Part shown: positions 41,935 through 51,327 of the stretch, in pieces | How positions within the stretch are numbered: position 1 is the first letter of the stretch | Layout of the letters: each line of letters opens with the position of its first letter | Source of the DNA: Shimia sp965227725 | GTDB lineage: Bacteria > Pseudomonadota > Alphaproteobacteria > Rhodobacterales > Rhodobacteraceae | Assembly: GCF_965227725.1 (NCBI RefSeq) | Contig: NZ_CBDDGH010000001.1 | Coordinates: 1,054,001 to 1,118,000 of the forward strand | Reading direction: 5' to 3' | Length of the DNA stretch: 64,000 nucleotides | Program-made: the position numbers and the translations under genes | The notes under the pieces: generated by a model | Told to the model about the DNA's origin: nothing | Seen by the model: the letters and a program-made list of their open reading frames with translations, nothing else | The model's database searches: none

Positions 41935-42538
41935 AACAACCCGCCACAAAGGCTTTCACCGCGCGTCCGCGATGACTGATCTTGTTTTTGGCCCAGCGGT
42001 CCATTTCCGCGAAGGTGACATCATGTCCTTCGGGCACAAACATCGGGTCATAGCCGAAGCCATCTTTGCCGCGCATAGGCCATACAAGATGCCCGGGAGC
42101 CACGCCCTCAAACACCTCATCATGCCCGTCAGGCCAAGCCAGAACCAGCGTGGAGCGGAATTGCGCGAGCCTTGGGTGCGGAGCGTTTACGGCCTCAAGC
42201 TCGTTGTGGGCTCGGGTCATTGCCATCACAAAGTCGCGGCCATTTTCGCTTTCGGCCCAGTCCGCTGTATAGACGCCGGGGGCGCCGTTGAGCGCGTCAA
42301 TCGTGATGCCACTGTCGTCTGAGAGGGCAGGCAGACCGGTCGCCTTTGCTGCAGCGTGGGCTTTGATCCGGGCGTTTCCGACAAATGTGTCTTCGGTCTC
42401 TTCTGGTTCGGGCAGATCCATTTCTGCAGCACCGACAACCTTCACGCCAAAGGGCTCAAGGAGATGAATCATCTCCTCAAGTTTACCTTTGTTGTGTGTC
42501 GCCATCAGCAACGTTTTGTCCGTGAACTTCCGCGTCAT
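41927..42538 (-). CDS. rdgB: dITP/XTP pyrophosphatase (non-canonical purine NTPase)
   Basis: The 203-residue enzyme starts LLMATHNKGKLEEM and has FVGNARIKAHAA, LSDDSGI and the RGKDGFGYDPMF block that define the RdgB/HAM1 family. It cleaves dITP and XTP to monophosphates and keeps deaminated purines out of DNA. Its start overlaps rph by four bases (ATGA) and the stop overlaps hemW. Confidence 0.95.
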   Translation of the reverse strand: MTRKFTDKTLLMATHNKGKLEEMIHLLEPFGVKVVGAAEMDLPEPEETEDTFVGNARIKAHAAAKATGLPALSDDSGITIDALNGAPGVYTADWAESENGRDFVMAMTRAHNELEAVNAPHPRLAQFRSTLVLAWPDGHDEVFEGVAPGHLVWPMRGKDGFGYDPMFVPEGHDVTFAEMDRWAKNKISHRGRAVKAFVAGCFG

Positions 42539-43248
42539 GCCACGGCTGCCTCTTGCGCGGCAACGAGCTCTGCCACGCCTTTTTCTGCGAGATCAAGCAG
42601 TTGGTTCATCTGATCGCGGGAGTAGGTTGCGCCTTCGGCGGACATCTGGGTTTCAATCATCTGTCCGTTGGCCAGCATGATGAAGTTGCCATCCACACCT
42701 GCTTCGCTGTCTTCTGGGTAGTCCAGATCAAGCACTGGCTGACCTGCATAGATGCCGCAAGACACTGCCGCGACCGGAGAAATAAGCGGGTCAGTGGTGA
42801 CGTCGCCGGCTTTCATAAGCTTGTTCACAGCCAAACGCAGGGCAACCCAACCGCCGGTGATTGAAGCACAGCGCGTGCCGCCATCAGCTTGGATTACATC
42901 GCAATCCACGGTGATTTGACGCTCGCCCAAAGCCACACGGTCCACGCCTGCGCGCAGGGAACGGCCGATCAGGCGCTGAATTTCTACGGTGCGGCCGCCT
43001 TGCTTGCCGGCAGCAGCTTCGCGCCGCATGCGGGAAGAGGTAGAGCGTGGCAGCATCCCGTATTCTGCTGTCACCCAACCCAGACCGGAGCCTTTGATAA
43101 ACGGCGGCACGCGCGCTTCCAGAGAGGCGGTGCAAAGCACATGCGTATCGCCCATTTTGATCAGGCAGGAGCCTTCCGCATGTTTGGTTACATTGGTCTC
43201 AATCGACACGGCACGCATTTCATTGAGCTGACGTCCAGAGGGGCGCAT
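42535..43248 (-). CDS. rph: Ribonuclease PH
   Basis: The 237-residue phosphorolytic exoribonuclease has the signature MRPSGRQLNEMRAVSIET, LPRSTSSRMRREAAAGKQG and QTMSAEGATYSR-like C-terminal block. It trims the CCA-adjacent 3' ends of tRNA precursors. I start at the ATG at 43248 with GAAGGA about ten bases upstream; a longer frame would add 24 residues that read into the hrcA promoter gap. It faces hrcA across 129 bases. Confidence 0.95.
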   Translation of the reverse strand: MRPSGRQLNEMRAVSIETNVTKHAEGSCLIKMGDTHVLCTASLEARVPPFIKGSGLGWVTAEYGMLPRSTSSRMRREAAAGKQGGRTVEIQRLIGRSLRAGVDRVALGERQITVDCDVIQADGGTRCASITGGWVALRLAVNKLMKAGDVTTDPLISPVAAVSCGIYAGQPVLDLDYPEDSEAGVDGNFIMLANGQMIETQMSAEGATYSRDQMNQLLDLAEKGVAELVAAQEAAVA

Positions 43249-43377
43249 GGGAATTTCCTTCTCTTGATTTCTTTTGGGCATAGCCGCGCGGGCAGGGCGG
43301 GTGCAACCCCGATTGACCAACGCCGATTGACCTTTGTGCTTGAGCCTATTTTATTGAAGAGCAGAAGGCACGGGCAG

Positions 43378-44442
43378 ATGACAGACACCACTAAAATCCT
43401 CGAAGAAATGAACGATCGCAGCCGAGAGGTGTTTCGCCGTGTGGTCGAAGGCTATCTTGAAACCGGCGATCCGGTTGGATCCCGCACGCTCACCCGGTCT
43501 CTGTCGGAAAAAGTTAGTGCGGCGACCATTCGCAATGTGATGCAGGATCTGGAATACCTTGGCCTTCTGGACAGTCCGCATGTTTCGGCAGGCCGCGTGC
43601 CGACGCAGCAGGGCCTGCGCATGTTTGTGGACGGTCTCCTTGAAGTTGGCGATTTGGATCACGGAGATCGCAAGAAGATCGATGCCACGTTGGGCGAAGG
43701 CGATAAGGATGTGAGCAACATGCTTGATCGCGTCAGCACGGCGCTTTCTGGCGTCACACAGGGGGCTTCGCTGGTTCTGGCACCCAAACATGAGGCACCT
43801 GTCAAACACATCGAATTTGTCTCTCTCGCACACGATCGTGCTCTGGTGGTCTTGGTGTTTGCGGATGGGCATGTGGAGAACCGTCTTTTTACACCGCCAC
43901 CGGGGCAAACACCCAGTTCCATGCGCGAGGCTGCGAATTTCCTCAATGCTGTGGCTGAAGGGCGCACGCTGAGTGAGGTAGGCAAAGCCGTACGGGAAGA
44001 GATCGCGCGCCGGCGCCAGGAAATCGATACGCTGGCTGCTGATCTTGTGGAAAGCGGTTTGGCACTTTGGGCCGGTGAGGGTGGACAGGAAGAACGTCTC
44101 ATTGTCCGCGGGAGAGCGAATCTTCTTGGTTCTGGTGGCGAGGAGCAGGATCTGGAGCGTATCCGCACGTTGTTTGATGACCTTGAACGTAAGCGCGACA
44201 TTGCCGATTTTCTGGAACTTGCCGAACAAGGCGATGGTGTGCGCATTTTTATTGGCTCAGAGAACAAACTTTTTTCACTTTCGGGTTCCTCTTTGGTGGT
44301 GTCTCCCTATATGAACGCTGATCGAAAGATCGTGGGTGCTGTTGGGGTCATCGGACCCAAGCGCCTAAACTATGGACGTATTGTGCCGATCGTGGATTAC
44401 ACGGCGCAACTGGTTGGAAAATTGATCTCCGACCGCGGTTAG
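43378..44442 (+). CDS. hrcA: Heat-inducible transcription repressor HrcA
   Basis: The 354-residue repressor has the N-terminal winged helix (VVEGYLETGDPVGSRTLTRS, VSAATIRNVMQDLE, then SPHVSAGRVPTQQGLRMFVD) and the HrcA-specific C-terminal domain (AVGVIGPKRLNYGRIVPIVD). HrcA binds the CIRCE operator before groESL in other bacteria. I see no CIRCE element near it in this window. The start codon at 43378 gives the standard N-terminus; an alternative ATG at 43408 is possible. grpE follows in the same direction. Confidence 0.92.
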   Translation: MTDTTKILEEMNDRSREVFRRVVEGYLETGDPVGSRTLTRSLSEKVSAATIRNVMQDLEYLGLLDSPHVSAGRVPTQQGLRMFVDGLLEVGDLDHGDRKKIDATLGEGDKDVSNMLDRVSTALSGVTQGASLVLAPKHEAPVKHIEFVSLAHDRALVVLVFADGHVENRLFTPPPGQTPSSMREAANFLNAVAEGRTLSEVGKAVREEIARRRQEIDTLAADLVESGLALWAGEGGQEERLIVRGRANLLGSGGEEQDLERIRTLFDDLERKRDIADFLELAEQGDGVRIFIGSENKLFSLSGSSLVVSPYMNADRKIVGAVGVIGPKRLNYGRIVPIVDYTAQLVGKLISDRG

Positions 44443-44451
44443 AGGTGAAAA

Positions 44452-45012
44452 ATGGCTGAGCCGAAAGACAACGAGTTTCTGGACGACATCGCAGAAGCCG
44501 AAGCCGAAGAATTTGCTCAGAGCCTTGATGAGCTCGCAGATGAGGCGGTGGAACTGGATGAGCTGCGTGCCGAGCGTGACGAGCTGAAAGACCGCTGGAT
44601 GCGTGCGCTGGCAGATGCTGAGAACGCCCGCAAACGTGGCGACAAAGCGCGTCGCGATGCAGAGCAATACGGCGGCTCCAAGCTGGCCCGTGACATGCTG
44701 CCTGTCTTTGACAATATGAAACGCGCAGTTGAATCGATCACTGAGGAGCAGAAAGAGGCCTCCTCTGCGCTGATCGAAGGTATTGAGCTCACGATGCGCG
44801 AGCTGCTGAAAACTTTCTCCAAGCACGGAATCGAAGTGATCTCCCCTGAAGTGGGCGATAAATTTGATCCAAACGTGCACGAAGCGATGTTTGAAGCGCC
44901 TGTTCCCGGCACCAAGGCGGGTGACATCATTCAAGTTTCCGCTCAGGGCTTCATGCTGCACGACCGTCTTCTGCGCCCGGCACAGGTTGGCGTGAGCTCC
45001 ACTCCAGCTTAA
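44452..45012 (+). CDS. grpE: Nucleotide exchange factor GrpE
   Basis: The 186-residue protein begins with an acidic disordered part, then a long coiled coil (AEAEEFAQSLDELADEA through ENARKRGDKARRDAEQYG), then the beta-wing head (PNVHEAMFEAP, GDIIQVSAQGFMLHDRLLRPAQVGVS). It releases ADP from DnaK. GTGAAA spaced before the ATG gives a weak ribosome-binding site. It is the last gene of the hrcA-grpE pair and is closed by a hairpin terminator. Confidence 0.95.
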   Translation: MAEPKDNEFLDDIAEAEAEEFAQSLDELADEAVELDELRAERDELKDRWMRALADAENARKRGDKARRDAEQYGGSKLARDMLPVFDNMKRAVESITEEQKEASSALIEGIELTMRELLKTFSKHGIEVISPEVGDKFDPNVHEAMFEAPVPGTKAGDIIQVSAQGFMLHDRLLRPAQVGVSSTPA

Positions 45013-45032
45013 CTGACAGAATTATTGAACTA

Positions 45033-45064
45033 AAAAAGCCTCCGATCACACGGAGGCTTTTTCT
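45033..45064 (+). terminator. Intrinsic terminator after grpE
   Basis: AAAAGCCTCCG pairs with CGGAGGCTTTT around a six-base loop and is followed by T residues; the A run on the other side lets it serve mutS, which ends at 45082, as well. Confidence 0.92.
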
Positions 45065-45081
45065 TTGGGTAAAGGGGAGAA

Positions 45082-47727
45082 TTAGGTCTCCGCCAGATCC
45101 TTCAATTCATAAATGAGGTTCAGAGCCTCTCGCGGGCTCAACGTGTCCGGATGCACATCCGCGAGTTTCTCTTGCAAGGGAGTAGGTCCCGCTGGTGCAG
45201 AGGGCACAGGCGCAGGCGTCGCAGCAAAGAGCGGTAGATCATCAATCAACGCTTTCTGTGCCTGACCTTCCCGCTCACCTTTTTCCAACGCATCCAATAC
45301 CACACGGGCCCGCGATACCACCGCTGCGGGCAGGCCTGCCAGCTGAGCCACCTGAACGCCGTAAGACCGATCTGCGGCCCCCTGCGTGACCTCATGCAGG
45401 AAGATCACTTCACCTTCCCATTCACGCACCGCAACTGTCGCATTGTCCACACCTGGCATCTTCCCGGCAAGCTGTGTCATCTCGTGATAGTGCGTTGCAA
45501 AGAGCGCGCGGGATTTGTTCACATCGTGCAGATGCTCGAGTGTTGCCCAGGCAATCGACAAGCCGTCATAGGTCGCGGTCCCACGTCCAATCTCATCCAA
45601 AATGACCAAGGCGCGGTCGTCAGCTTGATTGAGGATCGCGGCGGTTTCGACCATCTCCACCATAAATGTGGAGCGTCCTCGCGCCAGATCATCGCTCGCG
45701 CCCACGCGACTGAAAAGCTGGCTGACCAATCCGATCCGTGCACTGTTTGCAGGCACAAAACTTCCCATCTGTGCGAGCAGGGCAATGAGTGCATTCTGGC
45801 GTAGGAAGGTCGATTTACCGGCCATGTTTGGGCCTGTCAGAAGCCAAATGCTCGCAGTATCGCCACCTGAAAGGTCACAATCATTGGCAACAAACGGATC
45901 ACCGGTTTTGCGCAAAGCTGCTTCCACAACCGGATGTCGCCCGCCTTCGATGGCAAAGTCCCGACTGTCGTTAACCTCAGGTTGGGTCCATTTCTCATTC
46001 GCTGCCAGCTCTGCCAAAGCCGCAGATAAATCAAACTCCGCCAGGCCTCTGGAAGCCGCTGCAACCTCAGCGGAGCGATCCAAAATCGCGCTTTTTAAGC
46101 TGTCATAGAGCCGTTTTTCGATCTCGAGCGCCCGGTTTCCGGCGTTCAGGATCTTGGTTTCCATTTCGCTTAACTCAACCGTGGTAAAGCGCACCTGATT
46201 GGCGGTGGTCTGACGATGTATAAAGGTTTCAGACAGGGGCGGAGACATCATCGTATCCGCATGCTTTGCGGTGGTTTCGATGAAATATCCAAGCACATTG
46301 TTGTGCTTGATCTTAAGCGCGGTGATGCCGGTTTGCTCGCTATACTGTGCTTGCATGCCAGCAATCACACCACGCCCCTGATCGCGCAACTCACGGCTTT
46401 CGTCGAGCTCTGCGTCAAAGCCGGGGGCAATAAAGCCACCATCGCGTGCAAGAAGCGGCGGCTCTGCGATCAGCGCGTCTTCCAGAAGATCAAGCAGCTC
46501 CTCATGCCCGGACAGTACCCGACGTGCTGCTGTTAAATCATCTGGCAAATCACCAGAAAAAGCTCGTTCTGCCAAAAGGCTTGCTTGGCCGAGGCCGTTC
46601 CGGATGGCAGCCAAATCCCGAGGACCGCCTCGGTCCAACGCGAGCCTAGACAGGGCGCGGTCCAAATCTGGCACCTTGCGTAAAGCTTCACGTAGATCCG
46701 CTGCCTCGCCACGTTGATCAGCCATATAGCTGACGGCATCCAGCCGCCCGCGAATGGCTGCCAAGCGTAGAGAGGGCGAGGACAAGCGTTGCTCTAACAA
46801 GCGTGCGCCACCGGCGGTCACTGTCCGGTCTATCGTTGCGAGAAGCGATCCGGCCCGTCCGCCAGAAAGGCTTGCTGTTAGCTCCAAGTTCCGTCGTGTC
46901 GCCGCATCAATTTGCATCACGCCCTGCGTCGCTTCGCGCACCGGCGGTTGCAACAGCGGCAATTTTCCCTTTTGGGTCAGCTCTAAGTAGTCGACGATCG
47001 CACCAAGTGCTCCGGTCTCGGGCCGCGAAAATGCGCCAAAGGCTTCAAGAGACGACGCTTTGAACAGCGCAGAAACCCGTTTTTCCGCTGAAACAGAGTC
47101 AAAACTACCGCGTGACACAGATGTCAGCGGCACCCCCATATCATCGACAACCGCTCCGAGCTCACCTTCCGAGCCTTCTGCCACCAACAACTCACTTGGC
47201 GCCAAGCGTGCAAGTTCAGGCCCCAGTCGTACCGGCGCCAAAGGCATCACATGCAGCGCACCTGTCGAAATATCGGCCCAGGCCAGCGCCGCCTCATCTC
47301 GCACCACAGCGTAAGCTGCCAAAAAGTTGTGTCGTCGCGCATCCAGCAGGCTGTCTTCGGTCAACGTGCCTGGCGTCACCAGCCGCACCACATCCCGTTT
47401 CACCACCGCTTTGTAGCCACGCTTTTTCGCCTCTGCCGGGCTTTCAAGCTGTTCACAAACGGCGACACGAAAGCCTTTGCGGATGAGGGTCAGAAAATAC
47501 CCTTCTGCGGCGTGATGCGGGACGCCACACATGGGGATCTCATTGCCTTCATGTTTGCCACGTTTGGTCAGGGCAATATCGAGCGCCTCTGCCGCCGCCA
47601 CAGCGTCGTCAAAGAACATCTCATAAAAATCACCCATCCGGTAAAACAACAGCGCATCCTGATACTGCGCTTTGATGTCCAGATATTGCGCCATCATCGG
47701 CGTGACGCCCGGCTTGTCGCCCTTCAC
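45082..47727 (-). CDS. mutS: DNA mismatch repair protein MutS
   Basis: The 881-residue protein has the mismatch-reading GDFYEMFFDDA (Phe and Glu of the F-x-E motif) near the N-terminus, the connector and lever domains, then ATPase Walker A TGPNMAGKSTFLRQ near residue 631-645, LVILDEIGRGTATYDGLSIAW and the C-terminal dimerisation stretch. It binds mispairs and recruits MutL. Start and length are standard for alphaproteobacteria. It is divergent from the sugar kinase. Confidence 0.97.
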   Translation of the reverse strand: MKGDKPGVTPMMAQYLDIKAQYQDALLFYRMGDFYEMFFDDAVAAAEALDIALTKRGKHEGNEIPMCGVPHHAAEGYFLTLIRKGFRVAVCEQLESPAEAKKRGYKAVVKRDVVRLVTPGTLTEDSLLDARRHNFLAAYAVVRDEAALAWADISTGALHVMPLAPVRLGPELARLAPSELLVAEGSEGELGAVVDDMGVPLTSVSRGSFDSVSAEKRVSALFKASSLEAFGAFSRPETGALGAIVDYLELTQKGKLPLLQPPVREATQGVMQIDAATRRNLELTASLSGGRAGSLLATIDRTVTAGGARLLEQRLSSPSLRLAAIRGRLDAVSYMADQRGEAADLREALRKVPDLDRALSRLALDRGGPRDLAAIRNGLGQASLLAERAFSGDLPDDLTAARRVLSGHEELLDLLEDALIAEPPLLARDGGFIAPGFDAELDESRELRDQGRGVIAGMQAQYSEQTGITALKIKHNNVLGYFIETTAKHADTMMSPPLSETFIHRQTTANQVRFTTVELSEMETKILNAGNRALEIEKRLYDSLKSAILDRSAEVAAASRGLAEFDLSAALAELAANEKWTQPEVNDSRDFAIEGGRHPVVEAALRKTGDPFVANDCDLSGGDTASIWLLTGPNMAGKSTFLRQNALIALLAQMGSFVPANSARIGLVSQLFSRVGASDDLARGRSTFMVEMVETAAILNQADDRALVILDEIGRGTATYDGLSIAWATLEHLHDVNKSRALFATHYHEMTQLAGKMPGVDNATVAVREWEGEVIFLHEVTQGAADRSYGVQVAQLAGLPAAVVSRARVVLDALEKGEREGQAQKALIDDLPLFAATPAPVPSAPAGPTPLQEKLADVHPDTLSPREALNLIYELKDLAET

Positions 47728-47878
47728 TGCTCAGAACCCCCAAGGTTTGGTTTTCCTCAGATAGCAAACCTCGGTCCCTATGGAAAAGCGCAAAACCTCA
47801 GGTAAGGTCATTGCCAATAGACAAGCGTGCAAATTTTTGATCGTTAGATCAAAGAAACCAGAAACACGGCGTACTCTC

Positions 47879-48748
47879 ATGGCGATTTACAACCTCGGCT
47901 CCATCAACGCCGATTTCTTTTATCATGTGCCTCATCTGCCGGGGCCGGGCGAAACTCTTGCAGCGACCAAGTTGACTCGGGGCCTTGGCGGCAAAGGCGC
48001 AAATATGAGCGTTGCCGCCGCACGTGCAGGTGCGCATACAGTGCATGTTGGTGCGGTTGGGCATGATGGGCATTGGGCGGCCGACCGTATGACGGAGTTC
48101 GGCGTGGATACACGTCACATCAGCAAGCTTCCAGACACTCCAAATGGCCAAGCTCACATCTATGTCGACGCGGGCGGCGAAAATAGCATCGTTCTTTTCC
48201 AAGGTGCCAATCATCAAATACCGGCCGAAACCATTTCTGCAGCGCTGTCAGAGGCGAGTACAGGCGACACGTTTTTGATGCAGAATGAAACCAAAGATCA
48301 GCCTGAGGCCGCCAAAATTGCGCGGGAGCTTGGTCTTTACGTCGCTTATGCCGCTGCGCCATTTGAGGCCGAGGCTGTTGAGGCTGTACTCCCTCACCTC
48401 GATTTCTTGATCCTGAATGAGGTGGAGGCTGAGCAACTGGAAGAGGCGACTGGAAAATCTCCGGATGCTCTGGGTGTCACCGACGTGATCATTACGCTTG
48501 GTGCGAAAGGTGCGCGCTGGCTGCATAAGGGGCAGTCTCGCGATTTTCCTGCAATGCCTGTGACACCGGTCGACACCACGGGGGCTGGAGACACCTTCAC
48601 AGGTTATGTGCTTGCTGCGCGTGACCGTGGTCTGCCCATGGAGCAGGCGATTGCCCTCGCGATGCGGGCAGGTGCTCTGATGGTGACCCGACAGGGAACC
48701 GCAGATGTGATCCCTGATTTGAAAGAAGTGGACGAGGCGCGTTTCTAA
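47879..48748 (+). CDS. PfkB-family sugar kinase, ribokinase-like
   Basis: The 289-residue kinase has LGGKGANMSVAAARAGA (substrate loop with the PfkB GGKGANxA signature) and the catalytic anion hole DTTGAGDTFTGYVLA with the base Asp. Ribokinase, phosphorylating ribose with ATP, is the most likely activity, but other pentoses or nucleosides are possible. I take the ATG at 47879, which gives the family's GSINADFFYHV N-terminus; an upstream ATG at 47780 would add 33 unrelated residues. No sugar transporter is nearby. Confidence 0.82.
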   Translation: MAIYNLGSINADFFYHVPHLPGPGETLAATKLTRGLGGKGANMSVAAARAGAHTVHVGAVGHDGHWAADRMTEFGVDTRHISKLPDTPNGQAHIYVDAGGENSIVLFQGANHQIPAETISAALSEASTGDTFLMQNETKDQPEAAKIARELGLYVAYAAAPFEAEAVEAVLPHLDFLILNEVEAEQLEEATGKSPDALGVTDVIITLGAKGARWLHKGQSRDFPAMPVTPVDTTGAGDTFTGYVLAARDRGLPMEQAIALAMRAGALMVTRQGTADVIPDLKEVDEARF

Positions 48749-48836
48749 GCGCTGCCTCGCACCTAATTTCGGCTAGAAATGACCCTCGAGGGGATCGCTG
48801 ATCTAATCCGGAGGGGGCGCAGCCCGCGGATGGTCT

Positions 48837-49499
48837 TTAATGGCCCACAAATGGAGCGGCGCTTCCCCAAAGTTCCTTTACGCGCGCATCCCGGCCGCAT
48901 GCTTTGCGGTAGCGCTTATAAGCTTCGCTCTGCTTTTTCGGCCCAAAGCGGGTCAATACAATCTTGCTGCCTTTGTAGTAATCCTGATGATAAGCTTCTG
49001 CCTCATAGAAGGTTCCGGCCTGCAAAATTGGCGTCACAATTGTCTGCCCCAACTGAGCTTGGGCTTTCACTTTCGCGGCTTGCGCCTTGCTTTGTTCGCT
49101 TTGATTGGCGACAAAAATCGCGGTGCGATAGCTGTCGCCTCGGTCGCAGAATTGACCGCCTGCATCTGTGGGATCAACAGAGCGGAAGAAGAGATCAAGT
49201 AGCGTTTCACGTGAAACTTTGGAGGGGTCGAAAGTGATTTCTACGGCCTCGTAGTGACCTGTCTCACCTTTGGTCACCTGCTTATAGCTTGGGTTGGCTG
49301 TGCTGCCGCCAATAAAGCCGGACCGCGCTTCCTGAACACCTTTGACGCTTTCAAAGTCGCTCTCCACGCACCAGAAGCATCCGCCGGCGACGATCAGTTT
49401 CTCCGTGTTCATGGCGTAGGCGCGATCGCTGTGAGCAAATGTTCCCAGAACAATCAGAGCGGATAGGGCTGCGGTTTTCAGGTTCTGCAGTTTTTTCAT
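48837..49499 (-). CDS. msrA: Periplasmic peptide methionine sulfoxide reductase MsrA
   Basis: The 220-residue protein has a signal peptide (about residues 1-29, ending DRAYA), then the MsrA active site GGCFWC with catalytic Cys41. It should reduce Met-S-sulfoxide in periplasmic proteins. AGGAG stands before the ATG at 49499; a longer frame is disfavoured. A parS-like site (49203-49218) lies in its coding part. The signal peptide is unusual because many MsrA proteins are cytoplasmic. Confidence 0.9.
   Translation of the reverse strand: MKKLQNLKTAALSALIVLGTFAHSDRAYAMNTEKLIVAGGCFWCVESDFESVKGVQEARSGFIGGSTANPSYKQVTKGETGHYEAVEITFDPSKVSRETLLDLFFRSVDPTDAGGQFCDRGDSYRTAIFVANQSEQSKAQAAKVKAQAQLGQTIVTPILQAGTFYEAEAYHQDYYKGSKIVLTRFGPKKQSEAYKRYRKACGRDARVKELWGSAAPFVGH
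49203..49218. promoter_or_regulatory. parS centromere-like site 4, inside msrA
   Basis: CGTTTCACGTGAAACT keeps the 14-base core intact with end mismatches. It is about 16 kb right of the predicted origin and encodes residues near 94-99 of MsrA. Confidence 0.82.
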
Positions 49500-50022
49500 C
49501 AGACAACTCCTTGTTGCCCCAATCTTGCGCTGGCTCTTCGTGAGTCTCAATCCTATGAAACCAGTTGTCACACCAAGGTGAAAGGCGGTGAATAGGAGCG
49601 GCCGGAGCCGTTTCTACTCACGCTTTCGAGAGCGATAGACCGGTGAAACTCTGCGAAAAACTGTTGCCGACCGAAACATCTCTGTCTTGGGGGGGCATTT
49701 ATTTTCGTGCCGAACTTGATCAGTTGGATCCCTGCGGCGTTTTCATACGCTCTGAAAGGTAGAACAAGTGGCGATCGTCTTGGTTCAAGATGCGCACAGA
49801 ATGGTCGCGCGATGCACACTTGCAGCGATATCACGCAGTGGCATTCAAGCTTGTCAGTTACCAGAAGGATTTGCTCTTGGTCTTCGTGAAGGTGCGCGCT
49901 AGCGTCTGCGAAAATCAACGGTATCAAAGCTAGTATAGGTTGTGTCAGGGCGACTGAGTGGCCGAGAAATCCACCTCCGCGATACAGCCGTGATACCGAC
50001 GCAATACAGAGGGGTGATTTTG
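49500..50022. other. 523-base gap without a convincing gene
   Basis: One forward frame (49592-49930) reads a protein-like sequence, with TSLSWGGIYFRAELDQLDP and later AFKLVSYQKDLLLVFVKV, broken by a single TAG at 49760-49762 and lacking a good start codon. It may be a decayed gene. The rest of the gap shows only promoter-like sequence before the gene at 50023. I see no RNA gene. Confidence 0.4.
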
Positions 50023-50736
50023 ATGAAAATAGCGATGTGGAGTGGACCGCGAAATCTGTCCACGGCGATGATGTATGCTTTTGGCAATCGCTCAGATTGT
50101 GCAGTGGTGGATGAGCCTTTTTATGCGGCTTATCTTGCAAAAACCGGCCTAGATCATCCGATGCGCGCAGAGATCCTGGGGTCACAACACCAGGATCCAC
50201 AAGCGGTGGCTTCAGCGCTCTCAAGCACTCACCCAGATGGTAAACCCGTTTTTTATCAAAAACATATGACCCAGCATATGATTGATGGCGTTCCCAGAGA
50301 GTGGATGAGGGATGCAAAAAATGTGTTTTTGCTGCGCCATCCGGCACGCGTGATCGCCTCTTATGCGGCCAAACGAGAGAACCCCACACTTGAGGATATT
50401 GGTTTTCCTCAACAACTAGCGCTTCTCAAACAAGTGCGTGGTTGGGGCCAAGATGTCGTCATCGTTGACAGCCATGACATACGGGAAAACCCCGAGGATG
50501 AGCTGAAAAAGCTATGTGATGATATAGGCTTAGACTATAATCCGGCGATGCTCAGCTGGCCCAAAGGGGGGCATAAGGATGATGGCGTATGGGCCAAACA
50601 CTGGTATGGCGCAGTTTGGAACTCCACGGGATTTGCAGGTGCAGAGGGCCCGCTGCCAGAGGTTCCTGATAACCTCCAGTCGGTGCTTAATGCGGCTTTG
50701 CCAATCTACGAAGAGATGAAATCTCAAAAACGCTGA
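50023..50736 (+). CDS. Sulfotransferase-like P-loop protein
   Basis: The 237-residue protein has an N-terminal phosphosulfate-binding-like loop (WSGPRNLSTAMMYAFGNR) and a LLRHPARVIASYAAKR block that resembles the 3'-phosphate loop of sulfotransferases; DGVWAKHWYGAVWNSTGF is shared with a bacterial sulfotransferase-like subfamily. Known sulfotransferases move sulfate from PAPS. The acceptor is unknown and PAPS use is not proven. I start at the ATG at 50023 with AGGGGTG upstream. No partner gene is evident. Confidence 0.72.
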   Translation: MKIAMWSGPRNLSTAMMYAFGNRSDCAVVDEPFYAAYLAKTGLDHPMRAEILGSQHQDPQAVASALSSTHPDGKPVFYQKHMTQHMIDGVPREWMRDAKNVFLLRHPARVIASYAAKRENPTLEDIGFPQQLALLKQVRGWGQDVVIVDSHDIRENPEDELKKLCDDIGLDYNPAMLSWPKGGHKDDGVWAKHWYGAVWNSTGFAGAEGPLPEVPDNLQSVLNAALPIYEEMKSQKR

Positions 50737-50798
50737 GCGTACTCAACGCGGAGGCAGGAAACGCTGCCTCCGTGAAAAGGGAATTTAGAAACAGGTAT

Positions 50799-51080
50799 TT
50801 AAGCCAGAAGCTGTCCCAGCTTCATGGCGACGCCCATGTCACCTGACACTTTGAGCTTGCCTAACATCAAAGCTGTAGTGGGTTTCAAATCTCCGGCTAG
50901 GAGTTTGTTAAGATTGTCCGCTGAAATCGTCACCGTGCAGTCGGTGTCACGATCATCAGTAGTCGCTGTCCCATCGGCCAGCACCAGCACACCATCCGCG
51001 CCGCAATCAAATTTGAGCGTGTTGTCAAATGTGCGGTCTTTCAAGCCTTCGCGCATCTGCGCGGCGATTTCTTCAAGCAT
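50799..51080 (-). CDS. SCP2 sterol-binding domain protein
   Basis: The 93-residue protein consists almost wholly of an SCP2 fold (FDNTLKFDCGADGVLVLADG, DCTVTISADNLNKLLAGDLK, ALMLGKLKVSGDMGVAMKL). Such domains bind hydrophobic ligands, for example sterols or acyl chains. The ATG at 51080 has GGGAGG before it, so the 20 additional residues of a longer frame are not used. The ligand is unknown. Confidence 0.85.
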   Translation of the reverse strand: MLEEIAAQMREGLKDRTFDNTLKFDCGADGVLVLADGTATTDDRDTDCTVTISADNLNKLLAGDLKPTTALMLGKLKVSGDMGVAMKLGQLLA

Positions 51081-51275
51081 GCATCCTCCCATGTAGAAAT
51101 TGACCAAGACGTCACTCGCAGCATCCCTGCGTTGTCGCAAGAGTTACGTAGCAGAGGTTACCTCAACGTTAAGTGCGGACACTTCGTAAGAATCTCCGCT
51201 ATTTTGACGATGTGAGCCTGCTATGTTTGGGCAGATCAACTTTTTGACGCGCATTCCGAATACGCACTCTGTGCT

Positions 51276-51305
51276 TAAAGAAAAACCCGCCCAAATGGGC
51301 GGGTT
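51276..51305 (-). terminator. Intrinsic terminator after argG
   Basis: On the minus strand AACCCGCCCA pairs with TGGGCGGGTT, then TTTCTTT follows. It lies just after the argG stop. Confidence 0.92.
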
Positions 51306-51327
51306 CTCGTGTTCTATTCGCTGCTCT

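Noticed and set aside
43088..44450. CIRCE operator for HrcA
   Set aside because: I looked for TTAGCACTC with its inverted partner near hrcA and grpE and saw none.
49568..50389. 273-codon minus-strand frame
   Set aside because: It covers the 5' half of the sulfotransferase-like gene in antisense and has no domain.
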